From assembly GCA_002480345.1 (NCBI GenBank), contig DLBY01000040.1, positions 1 to 49,887 on the forward strand: DNA of 49,887 nt, written 5' to 3'. Origin of the DNA: Phycisphaerales bacterium UBA7812 (GTDB lineage Bacteria; Planctomycetota; Phycisphaerae; Phycisphaerales; UBA1924). Of this stretch, positions 42,173 to 49,887 are shown piece by piece (position 1 is the first letter of the stretch; each line of letters opens with the position of its first letter). The translations under genes were made by a program, and so were the position numbers. The notes beneath the pieces are model-generated. The model made no database searches. It was given only the letters and a program-made list of their open reading frames with translations, and was not told the origin of the DNA.

Positions 42173-44176
42173 ATGAAGATGACGATCGGACGGAAGCTCG
42201 GGCTGGGGTTCGGGGTGGTGCTCGCGTTGCTCACGGGCGTCGCGGGGGTCGTGCACATCCAGACGCAGCGGGTCGGACGCGCGACCGACGAGGTCGTCAA
42301 CGAGGCGGTCCCCGCGGTCGATCTGTGCCTGAAACTGCAGGGCGAGATCCACCACGCCCTGTCGATGCACCGGGGGTACATGATCCTCGGGCTCTCGGCG
42401 CTCGCCGAGGAGCGGCTCGACGCCTGGTCATTGATCGACGGGTATATGGCCGAGCTCGATGTGCTCTCTGCCGATTGGACCGACCAGCAGATGGTGGCGG
42501 ATTACGAGCGTTTCAAGAAGGTGATGGCGGACTTCCGGACCGCCCAGCAGCAGATCGCGGAGGTCAGCCACACGCCCGCGGATCACCCGGCGCGGACGAA
42601 GTTCTTCGTGGAAGCGGAGCCCTTCGGCGAGGAGATGGTCAGCAACCTGCAGGCGATCCTCGACATCGAGGAGAAGAGCAGCGGGCAGGGCGACCGCAAG
42701 CTGCTCGTGCGCCGGATCGCGGCGGCGGAGGGACACCTGCTCAAGAGCCGCGTCGCGATCGCGTCGTATCTCGCGTCCGGAGCGGAGGCTGATCGGGCGG
42801 AGATCGAATCGTGCCTGAGCGCGTGCCAGGCGTCGGTGGATCGGTTGCTGACGATGACCGACATGCTCAGCGGGCCGCAGCGTGAGCGCTTCGACGCCTA
42901 CATCTCGGCGCGTGAGCAGTTCCTGTCGGTCGCGAAGGACGCTGTTGCGATCCGGAGCCAGCCCGATCACTGCGTCAGCGAGGACATCTGCCTGAACCGT
43001 GTGACCCCGCTCTCGATCGAGGCGGTGAACCTGATGGGGGCGATCGCGACCAAGCAGACGGAGATCAAGAACGAAGCGATCGCGGAGAGCGAGCAGGCCG
43101 CGGCGGCGATGCTGACCATGACCTGGACGGTTGCGGGCATCTCGGTGCTGCTGGGCAGCGGGCTCGCGTTCTTCCTCGGGCGTTCGATCTCGGGCGGTCT
43201 GGGGCGCGTCGTCGAATTCGCGGAGCGCATCGCGGCGAAGGACCTGAGCGTCGCGTCGATCGAGATCAAGAGCAACGACGAGATCGGGCAGCTCGCGCGG
43301 AGCATGACTTCGATGAGCGGCTCGCTGCGACAGATCATCAGCGATGTCAGCAGCGCCACGCACGAGGTCGCGGGCGCCGCGACGCAGATCAGCGCTAGCA
43401 ACGAGCAGATGGCGGCGGGTATGAACGAGCAGACCCGCGAGATCGAGCAGATCTGCGGCGCGGTGACCCAGATGTCGGCCTCCGCGGAGGAGGTCGCGTC
43501 CCGCGCATCGAACGCGTCGGAGAACGCGCAGTCGTCCGGACAAACCGCCCGCGAGGGCGGGGAGATCGTCCGCCGCACGATCGAGGGCATGCAGTCGATC
43601 GACGAAGCGGTCGCGGGCAGCGCCGCCTCGGTCCAGGAACTCGGACGCCGCAGCGAGCAGATCGGCGCGATCATCCAGGTCATCAACGACATCGCGGATC
43701 AGACCAACCTGCTCGCGCTCAACGCCGCGATCGAGGCGGCGAGGGCGGGCGAGCACGGTCGCGGCTTCGCGGTTGTCGCCGACGAGGTCCGCAAGCTCGC
43801 GGAGCGCACGACGGAGGCGACCGAAGAGGTCGGCGAGTCGATCCTGGCAATCCAGAACGAGACCGCCCAGGCGGTCCAGCGGATGGAAACCGGGACCGCG
43901 AATGTCCAGGAGGGTGTCTCCCTTGCGGGCCAGGCGGGCGAGAGCCTGCAGCGGATCGTCGCGAGCGCCGAATCGCTGACCGGCGCCGTCGCGTCGATCG
44001 CGACCAGCGCCGAGGAGCAGACCGCCGCGTCGGGGCATGTGAGCGAGGCGATCGAGAAGATCCGTGCCGTCGTTCAGCAGTCCAACGAGGGCACGCAGCA
44101 GGCGGCGGCCGCGGCGCACCAGCTCAACATGAAGAGCGAAGAGCTCAACCGGCTCGTCTCGCAGTTCAAGCTTTGA
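42173..44176 (+). CDS. methyl-accepting chemotaxis protein
   Basis: This 667-residue chemoreceptor has a first membrane helix at about 8-28 and a periplasmic, mainly helical sensor at 29-312 with a Cys pair (C267 and C273). A second membrane helix lies at 313-336, and a HAMP domain to about 390 ([20 protein letters not shown]). The signalling coiled coil has the conserved tip [20 protein letters not shown] and [20 protein letters not shown]. The start at 42173 has GGAGG eight bases before it. No CheR pentapeptide is at the C-terminus. It probably feeds the flagellar motor encoded nearby. A terminator follows. Confidence 0.94.
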   Translation: MKMTIGRKLGLGFGVVLALLTGVAGVVHIQTQRVGRATDEVVNEAVPAVDLCLKLQGEIHHALSMHRGYMILGLSALAEERLDAWSLIDGYMAELDVLSADWTDQQMVADYERFKKVMADFRTAQQQIAEVSHTPADHPARTKFFVEAEPFGEEMVSNLQAILDIEEKSSGQGDRKLLVRRIAAAEGHLLKSRVAIASYLASGAEADRAEIESCLSACQASVDRLLTMTDMLSGPQRERFDAYISAREQFLSVAKDAVAIRSQPDHCVSEDICLNRVTPLSIEAVNLMGAIATKQTEIKNEAIAESEQAAAAMLTMTWTVAGISVLLGSGLAFFLGRSISGGLGRVVEFAERIAAKDLSVASIEIKSNDEIGQLARSMTSMSGSLRQIISDVSSATHEVAGAATQISASNEQMAAGMNEQTREIEQICGAVTQMSASAEEVASRASNASENAQSSGQTAREGGEIVRRTIEGMQSIDEAVAGSAASVQELGRRSEQIGAIIQVINDIADQTNLLALNAAIEAARAGEHGRGFAVVADEVRKLAERTTEATEEVGESILAIQNETAQAVQRMETGTANVQEGVSLAGQAGESLQRIVASAESLTGAVASIATSAEEQTAASGHVSEAIEKIRAVVQQSNEGTQQAAAAAHQLNMKSEELNRLVSQFKL

Positions 44177-44205
44177 GGGCTCGCGGCAATGTGACAGACC
44201 CGGGC

Positions 44206-44232
44206 GGCCCCTCCTCAGGAGGGGTCGCTTCT
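44206..44232 (+). terminator. terminator after the chemoreceptor gene
   Basis: CCCCTCC and GGAGGGG form a 7-bp stem with a TCA loop, followed by TCGCTTCTTT. It lies 30 bp beyond the chemoreceptor stop. Confidence 0.65.
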
Positions 44233-44272
44233 TTGCAGGGGGCGGTGCGCAGCGGCCCCGATCGGCACGCGA

Positions 44273-45112
44273 TCAGTCGGCGGGCGTCGCAACAGGGAGG
44301 GGGTCCACTCCTCGGGGCAGGGCTTCGAACTCGATATGGAAGTGATAGGGCTCGAGGAAAGTCCCGGGCAGATCGCTCTTCCAGGGGTCACGGAGATTGC
44401 GCAGCACCGGGTAGCGGAAGGTGACGACCATGGTGACCGATCCGTCATCCTCGACGCGGAGCGAGGCATCGCCCAACGCATCGTCGGTGCCGTCGAGCGC
44501 ACCGAGTCGGGCATCGACGCCGGGCTGGATGCGAGCGTTCAGCGTGTCTTTCGCGCTGACGAGATTGAACTGTTCGCGCGCGTCGCCCGGCAATCCGCAG
44601 GCCTGCATCTCGCCCCGGTCGTACTTCAGATGCTGGATAATCGATGCAGCGTGAACATCGACGGGCTGGTTGAAACGCACGCCTCGCATCTCGACGGTGA
44701 TCATGGTCCCCGCCCCGACGCCTTCGAAGAAGGGTTTCGCGTTCTCCGCTTTATAGAACCCGCAGCGGACGATCGCGCCGCGCGGATGCCCGGCGGCCTT
44801 GGACAGTCGGGTGCCTCCCATCGCGGCGTAGGCGGTGAGGTTCTCGCCCAGCGGCGTTCGCTCGGTATCGAACGCGTAGGGCCGCGACCCCGTGAGGCGG
44901 TGTGGATTCCCTGACTTATCGGTCCATGAGATCGCGATCTCCGGGCGCGTTTCGGCATCGATAACCAGCATGCCCGCCTCTGACGGCGGTGCGTCGGCTT
45001 GGACCGTCTGAGCAGATCCGGCCGGTCCGGCATCAGCCCCAGCCCAGCCTGGTGCGGTCAGCGCGATCACGACAGCGAGTGCGGCGGACAGGACTCGGGA
45101 TCGGTCGGGCAC
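44273..45112 (-). CDS. secreted protein of unknown function
   Basis: The best start is GTG at 45112, with GAGGA seven bases before it and a signal peptide directly after (MPDRSRVLSAALAVVIALTA, cleaved after AGA). The 279-residue protein has a long mature domain with YAAMGGTRLSKAAGHPRGAI, VRCGFYKAENAKPF and VEMRGVRFNQPVDVHAASII, ending PYHFHIEFEALPRG. Beta structure seems to dominate. I do not recognise the family. It is divergent from the choice-of-anchor B gene, with 162 bp between the starts. Confidence 0.65.
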   Translation of the reverse strand: MPDRSRVLSAALAVVIALTAPGWAGADAGPAGSAQTVQADAPPSEAGMLVIDAETRPEIAISWTDKSGNPHRLTGSRPYAFDTERTPLGENLTAYAAMGGTRLSKAAGHPRGAIVRCGFYKAENAKPFFEGVGAGTMITVEMRGVRFNQPVDVHAASIIQHLKYDRGEMQACGLPGDAREQFNLVSAKDTLNARIQPGVDARLGALDGTDDALGDASLRVEDDGSVTMVVTFRYPVLRNLRDPWKSDLPGTFLEPYHFHIEFEALPRGVDPLPVATPAD

Positions 45113-45274
45113 GGCGTATCCTCTTTCGCGATCGATTCGGTCTTCCGATATCGGGAACATTCGGGTCATCAGGCCGTATCGGTTCCTGCTCCGCGTTCGT
45201 CGGAGCCGTTTCAACACAGATATTTGGGCGGTGGACGGGGGTTCTGCCGCTTTCATGCTCGGAGTCGACCATCC

Positions 45275-47578
45275 ATGATCCTGCACAGGACGACGGTTTC
45301 GCCCGCATCATCGGTCTCGGTTCTGCGGGTCGCGCCCGTGTTGGGGGCGATGCTGATCGCCGCGACGGGGTCGGCGCACGACGAGGATTGGCGCAAGCTG
45401 GTCGATCGGATCGGTGCGATCGAGGGCCCGATCTTCAGGCTCGACCCCGAGCACGCGGGTCCTTCCAATCGGGGGCAGGGATTCGACAGCGTGGGCATCA
45501 CGCTGCTGAGCCAGATCCCGCTCAATCAATTCGCCGGGAACCACAACTTCGGCAACGACTGCTGGGGGTATACCGCGCCGTCGGGCCGTGAGTACGCGAT
45601 CATGGGGCTCGAGCGGGGCTTCGGGTTCGTCGAGATCACCAACCCGGCCGATCCGGCGATCGTCGGGGTCATCTCGGGTCCCCAGAGCGATTGGCACGAT
45701 GTCAAGGTCATCGGCTCGTACGCGTACGGCGTGAGCGAGGGCGGCGCGGGCATCCAGGTCATGGACATGTCCCAGATCGACAGCGGGACGGTCACGCTCG
45801 TGCGCAACTGGCAGGCGAACGGGCACAGCACGACCCACAACATCGTTTCCAACCCCGAGCGGGGCACGCTGTTCATCTGCGGCGCCAACATCGGGAACGG
45901 GGGCCTGATCCGCTGCGATCTGAGCGACCCGACCCGGCCCACGCCCTTCGCGGGCTGGACGGACATGTATGTGCACGACGCCCAGGTCGTGACTTGGCAA
46001 GGCGGCCCGCTGGACGGGAGAGAGATCGCCTTCTGCGCATCGGGCCTGGACGGGGGGATCACCCAGACGGGGCTCCGGATCGTCGACATCACCAACCCCA
46101 GCAGCCCCCAGACGCTCGCGACGCTGTTCTATCCGAGCGCGGGGTATAGCCACCAGGTGTGGCTCTCGACGGATCGCAAGTTCCTGTACCTGAACGACGA
46201 GCTCGACGAGCAGTTCGGGCAGGTCAGCACCACGACGACGCGTGTGATCAATGTCGAGGACCCGAGCAACCCGTTCTTTGTCGGGACCTTCTCGAGCGGG
46301 CGCCCCAGCATCGATCACAACCTCTACACCCGCGACGGACTGATCTTCCAGGCGAACTACCGCTCGGGCCTGCGGATCTTCGACGGGTCGGACCCGATCA
46401 ACCCCGTCGAGATCGCCTACTTCGATACCTTCCCGACCAGCGACTCCGCGAACTTCAACGGCGCGTGGTCGGTTTATCCCTACTTCGACAGCGGGACGGT
46501 GATCGTCAGCGATATCGAACGCGGCCTGTTCGTGCTGGGCGTGGACGCGATCGACGAGCCCCGCGTGCTGCTCTCGCCCGTCGGATCGGTGCCGAGCGTG
46601 CTCGATCCTCAGGGCGGCGGTTCGCTCACCGTGAGCGTCAGCGGGGTCAACACGAGCGTGGATCCCGCGAGCGTCGAGATGCTGCTCACCGACGCGAACG
46701 GGGACCGCGTCATCCCGGGCGTCGACCAGGGGAACGGTGAGTTCACCTTTGCCTTCCCGACGGTCGCGTGCGGCGGCGCGTCCTTCTCCATCAACGCCGC
46801 GAGCACCGACGGGCAGACCGCCCGCCTCCCGGCGTCGGGCGCGTTCGACGCGGAAGTCATCAGCGACCTGCTGGTCGACTTCAGCGACAATTTCCAGTCT
46901 AACCTGGGCTGGTCGATCGACGCGAGCGTCGGCGACGGCGCGTGGGAGCGGGGCGTGCCGGTCAACGCGGGCCGGGGCGATCCGCCCTCCGACTTCGACG
47001 GTTCGGGTCGTTGTTTCCTGACCGACAACAGCGCCGCGAACGGCGGCAACAGCGATGTGGACGACGGGGACACCTCGATCACCAGCCCCGTGCTCGACCT
47101 GTCGGGCGGGGTCCGCGTCGAGTATGCGTACTGGCTCAACGATACCGCGGGCGGCGCGCTCAACAATGACGCGCTGACCGTCGAGGTGAGTTTCAACAAC
47201 GGCGCGACCTGGAGTGAGGTGCGTCGCTACGAGACCGCGCAGGGCGCGTGGCGCGAGGATGCAATCGCGATCGATCCGGCGCAGGGGACCGCGACGAGTC
47301 GCGTCCGCTTCACAGTGTCGGACTTTGATCCCCAGAATGTCGTCGAGGCGGGCCTTGACGCGTTCCGGGTGACGCGCGTCGTGTGCGACGACCCGCAGCC
47401 GGAGTGCATCGCGGACCTCGCGGCGCCCTTCGGCGTGCTGGACCTCGGAGATGTCAACGCGTTCGTCGCGGGGTTCATCAACCAGTCTCCGGTCTCGGAT
47501 CTCGCGACGCCGTTCGGGGTCTTCGACCTCGCAGATATCGGGGCGTTCACGCAGGCGTTCGCGGCGGGGTGCCCCTGA
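45275..47578 (+). CDS. choice-of-anchor B (LVIVD-repeat) secreted protein with dockerin-like tail
   Basis: This 767-residue exported protein has a signal peptide ending near residue 34 (GAMLIAATGSAHD). Residues of about 35-440 match the choice-of-anchor B domain: FAGNHNFGNDCWGYTAPSGR, GFGFVEITNPADPAIVGVIS, then beta-propeller-like blades such as GLRIVDITNPSSPQTLATLF and a Trp/His-rich GYSHQVWLSTDRKFLYLNDE. A beta-sandwich region follows (about 520-705). Residues 711-767 are a dockerin-like pair, PFGVLDLGDVNAFVAGF and PFGVFDLADIGAFTQAF, between cysteines. Family members use varied C-terminal anchors. The start at 45275 has GGAG about eleven bases before it. Confidence 0.85.
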   Translation: MILHRTTVSPASSVSVLRVAPVLGAMLIAATGSAHDEDWRKLVDRIGAIEGPIFRLDPEHAGPSNRGQGFDSVGITLLSQIPLNQFAGNHNFGNDCWGYTAPSGREYAIMGLERGFGFVEITNPADPAIVGVISGPQSDWHDVKVIGSYAYGVSEGGAGIQVMDMSQIDSGTVTLVRNWQANGHSTTHNIVSNPERGTLFICGANIGNGGLIRCDLSDPTRPTPFAGWTDMYVHDAQVVTWQGGPLDGREIAFCASGLDGGITQTGLRIVDITNPSSPQTLATLFYPSAGYSHQVWLSTDRKFLYLNDELDEQFGQVSTTTTRVINVEDPSNPFFVGTFSSGRPSIDHNLYTRDGLIFQANYRSGLRIFDGSDPINPVEIAYFDTFPTSDSANFNGAWSVYPYFDSGTVIVSDIERGLFVLGVDAIDEPRVLLSPVGSVPSVLDPQGGGSLTVSVSGVNTSVDPASVEMLLTDANGDRVIPGVDQGNGEFTFAFPTVACGGASFSINAASTDGQTARLPASGAFDAEVISDLLVDFSDNFQSNLGWSIDASVGDGAWERGVPVNAGRGDPPSDFDGSGRCFLTDNSAANGGNSDVDDGDTSITSPVLDLSGGVRVEYAYWLNDTAGGALNNDALTVEVSFNNGATWSEVRRYETAQGAWREDAIAIDPAQGTATSRVRFTVSDFDPQNVVEAGLDAFRVTRVVCDDPQPECIADLAAPFGVLDLGDVNAFVAGFINQSPVSDLATPFGVFDLADIGAFTQAFAAGCP

Positions 47579-47628
47579 AGGAACTCGACACACGGGAGTA
47601 GTGCGAACGCGCGAAGTCTGACAAACAA

Positions 47629-47645
47629 GGCCTGTTGGACAGGCC
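47629..47645 (+). terminator. weak terminator-like hairpin
   Basis: GGCCTGT-TGG-ACAGGCC is a perfect 7-bp stem about 50 bp past the stop of the choice-of-anchor B gene. No T-run follows, so the call is tentative. Confidence 0.3.
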
Positions 47646-47761
47646 CCGATTGACAAGGTGTAGCGGGCACGGGGGGACACCGCCCGGCATCAGGAGTGAG
47701 AGCACGCGGCGTCGCGCCGCGCGGACCGGCGGGTCACGCCGGGGAGGCAGGGGGTCTCGCG

Positions 47762-49887
47762 ATGAATCGAATGGCAAACCATGTGCTTGGGCTCGGGGTC
47801 GCCGCGGCGATCGTCGCGTCCGGGGGGACGACCGCGTGCGCCGACGCGATCTCGCTGGCGCAGGAGCTCGGTGTCGCCCACCTGTCGCTGCAAACTCTCG
47901 AACCAACACGCGACGCGGGCGGGGACATTGCGCCGCTTGTCGTGGACTTCGACGGGCGATCGGTCCGGATCGACCTCTGGTCGCACGATGTGCGAGCGGA
48001 GGGGTTCAGCGTCGTGCTGGATCGGGGCGGGGGCGTGAAGGAGGAGATCACGCCTCCCCCCGCCCGTACGGTGCGCGGCTCCGTCGCGGGTGAGCCGGGC
48101 TCGTTGGTCGCGGGCTCGGTCGTGGACGGCGAAGCGAGGCTCGTCGTGTTCACGGAGGGCGAGACCTGGACCATCCAGCCCGCGAGCGAAGAGGGACCGG
48201 GCATGCACGCGGTCTACGAGGGGGCCGCGGTGCTCGAGCAGGCGGGGATCTGCGGGACGCCGGATCGCCCTGTCGCGGGTTTCGGGGATCAGCAGGTCCA
48301 CCATCGGGCTGGCGGGTTCGCGCCCCGCGGAACCGGCGAGTTCCGTGTCGCGGAGATCGCGGTGGAGGCCGACTACAGGCTGTACAACAACTTCTTCGGG
48401 CGCGACGAGGCCGCCCTGCTCAGCGACCTCGACACGGTGCTCGCGGGCGTCGCGGCGGTCTACGAGCGGGATGTCGCGTTGACCTACGAGCTCACAAGCG
48501 TCCTCATCCGGACCACCAACGGCTCGGATCCGTACAGCACCAACGAGCCCGGCGCGCTGCTCGATCAGTTCCGGGCCGAATGGAACACCAACCAGACCGA
48601 CATCCAACGCGATGTCGCCCACCTCTGGACGGGCCGCGACATGGACGGCTCGGTCATCGGCATCGCCTATGTCGGCGTGATCTGCGGGTCGTCCGCGTAC
48701 GGCGTGGACCAGATCCGTTTCACGAGCAACTTCAACCGGCGTGTCGCGTTGTTCGCCCACGAGCTCGGGCACAACTGGGACGCGTCGCACTGCAACGACG
48801 ACAGCGAATGCCGCATCATGTGCGCGGGCTTGGGCGGCTGCGACGGGCTGGGCAACCCTGTCCGGTTCGCGCCGGGGCCGATCACGCAGATGAGCGCGCA
48901 CATCGCGAGCCGGAGCTGCGTGGACAACATCGCCGTCCCCCTCCCCGCGGGCGAGGATTTCGACAACGCCTTCCTGACGCCGGGCCTGTGGGCGTCGACG
49001 GTCGGGTTCGAACTCGTCGGGGACGGCGCCGCGCCGACCGGCGGCCAGGTCGGACGGTTCAGCGCAGCGAGCTCCGCGCTCGGGACGGCGCCGGTCGCGC
49101 TCGATGTCGCGCCGGGGAACGGTGTCGCGGTCCGGTTCTGGGCCCGCGCCGAGTCCGCTGACCAGCCCCGCTTCCGGACATTCGTCTCAACCGCGACCGG
49201 CAGCAACTTCCGAACCGCGGTTGTCCCCGCTGCGGACGCCTCCATCTACGCTCGGCAGGCGTACTACCTGCCCGCGTCCTTCCTGGGGAGCGACACACTC
49301 GTGCGGTTCATCCCAGAGCCGGGTGATCCCGGCTGGCGCATCGACGGGCTCACGATCGAGGAGATCGCGCAGTCCGATGCCGTCGCGGTGCTGCCGTTCG
49401 CGGACGATTTCGAGCGCGGAGCGCTCTACCTCGACTCGTGGCAGCCGTCCTCGGTCAGCGTGACATTCGACCCGAGCGGCGCGTTCAGCGGCGAGTCATT
49501 CGCCGCGGTCCCGCCCGGCGGACGCGCCGAAACCGTCGCGATCGATGCCGCGGGCGTGTCGGACATCGTGTTCGGCGTGTACGCGTCCGCGCCCCCGGAC
49601 GCGTCGGGCGCGGACGAGCTCGTCCTCAGCTTCCGCGACGCGGGCGGCGCGTGGATCGAAGCGGATCGTCTGCCCGCGTCGGCTTTCCCAACGGACGGGT
49701 ACGCGCTCGCGGAGGTGGTGCTCCCGCAAGAGGCCGGCCACGATCAGCTCGCCCTCGCGATCGAAACGACCGCATCCGGCGCGGGCGATTGGCGGCTGGA
49801 CGATCTTGAGGCGGGCCTCGAGTCTCGCGCCGCCGACTGCCCCGCGGACCTTGCGCCGCCGAGCGGGGTGCTCGATCTCGCGGACAT
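47762..49887 (+). CDS. secreted reprolysin-like zinc metalloprotease, dockerin-like tail cut by window end
   Basis: The frame runs open from the ATG at 47762 (behind GGAGG) to the window end, so at least 708 residues are encoded. It has a signal peptide ending near residue 27 and a prodomain-like region to about 195. The peptidase domain spans about 197-397 and has H333-E334-L-G-H337-N-W-D-A-S-H343, the extended zinc motif of M12/metzincin proteases. The cysteines around it (VGVICGSSAYG, SHCNDDSECRIMC) suit disulfides. Two beta-sandwich domains follow. From Cys693 the sequence CPADLAPPSGVLDLADI starts the same dockerin-like tail as in the two other secreted proteins. Confidence 0.85.
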   Translation, partial: MNRMANHVLGLGVAAAIVASGGTTACADAISLAQELGVAHLSLQTLEPTRDAGGDIAPLVVDFDGRSVRIDLWSHDVRAEGFSVVLDRGGGVKEEITPPPARTVRGSVAGEPGSLVAGSVVDGEARLVVFTEGETWTIQPASEEGPGMHAVYEGAAVLEQAGICGTPDRPVAGFGDQQVHHRAGGFAPRGTGEFRVAEIAVEADYRLYNNFFGRDEAALLSDLDTVLAGVAAVYERDVALTYELTSVLIRTTNGSDPYSTNEPGALLDQFRAEWNTNQTDIQRDVAHLWTGRDMDGSVIGIAYVGVICGSSAYGVDQIRFTSNFNRRVALFAHELGHNWDASHCNDDSECRIMCAGLGGCDGLGNPVRFAPGPITQMSAHIASRSCVDNIAVPLPAGEDFDNAFLTPGLWASTVGFELVGDGAAPTGGQVGRFSAASSALGTAPVALDVAPGNGVAVRFWARAESADQPRFRTFVSTATGSNFRTAVVPAADASIYARQAYYLPASFLGSDTLVRFIPEPGDPGWRIDGLTIEEIAQSDAVAVLPFADDFERGALYLDSWQPSSVSVTFDPSGAFSGESFAAVPPGGRAETVAIDAAGVSDIVFGVYASAPPDASGADELVLSFRDAGGAWIEADRLPASAFPTDGYALAEVVLPQEAGHDQLALAIETTASGAGDWRLDDLEAGLESRAADCPADLAPPSGVLDLAD

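Overview
The window is about 49.9 kb of high-GC DNA from the chromosome of what looks like a free-living, flagellated planctomycete of the class Phycisphaerae. The evidence is threefold. Three secreted proteins end in (or run into) tandem GVLDLADI-type, dockerin-like repeats bracketed by cysteines, a C-terminal domain I know from that group. There are also Tat-exported Gfo/Idh/MocA and metallo-beta-lactamase-fold proteins, a K+-dependent membrane pyrophosphatase, and the futalosine menaquinone enzyme MqnC. No rRNA, tRNA, CRISPR array or prophage was seen.

Layout. 1-4220: the end of a DUF2089 regulator, a small membrane protein, a REP-associated tyrosine transposase (RAYT) bracketed by two inverted REP-like palindromes, purB with a second pair of inverted palindromes inserted in frame, and a PD-(D/E)XK nuclease. 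4262-5884: two tandem paralogous PAS-LuxR regulators. 6365-17556: mixed housekeeping and transport genes (lipoprotein, NYN RNase-like protein, rpsU, hppA, DUF454 protein, aroK, efp, MBL hydrolase, SSS symporter, PEP-CTERM-like secreted protein, ATP-grasp protein). 17697-24227: mqnC, a dockerin-like secreted protein, a DUF389 protein, a DinB protein, a divergent marR/FMN-reductase pair and a Xer-type recombinase.

24365-38413 is a minus-strand flagellar cluster, transcribed as flgF-flgG-flgA-flgH-flgI-flgJ-flgN-flgK-flgL-fliW-csrA-flagellin B-flagellin A. It encodes the distal rod, the L and P rings, hook-filament junction proteins, their chaperone, two flagellins and the FliW/CsrA switch. The two flagellin leaders carry hairpins with GGA in the loop. 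In flagellin B, one of them places the Shine-Dalgarno sequence in an ANGGAN hexaloop, as expected for direct CsrA repression. A sigma-54-like promoter lies upstream of flgF.

38702-49887: a degenerate FmdB-like protein, a Gfo/Idh/MocA oxidoreductase, pgi, a chemoreceptor, a secreted protein of unknown function, a choice-of-anchor B protein with a dockerin-like tail, and a reprolysin-like secreted metalloprotease cut by the window end.

The most interesting observations are the candidate CsrA hairpins on the flagellin mRNAs, the palindrome pair read through as protein inside purB, the RAYT with its inverted REP pair, the periplasmic insert in the pyrophosphatase, and a symporter gene whose best start is AUC. 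All functional statements come from reading the sequence and recalling families; no database search was run.
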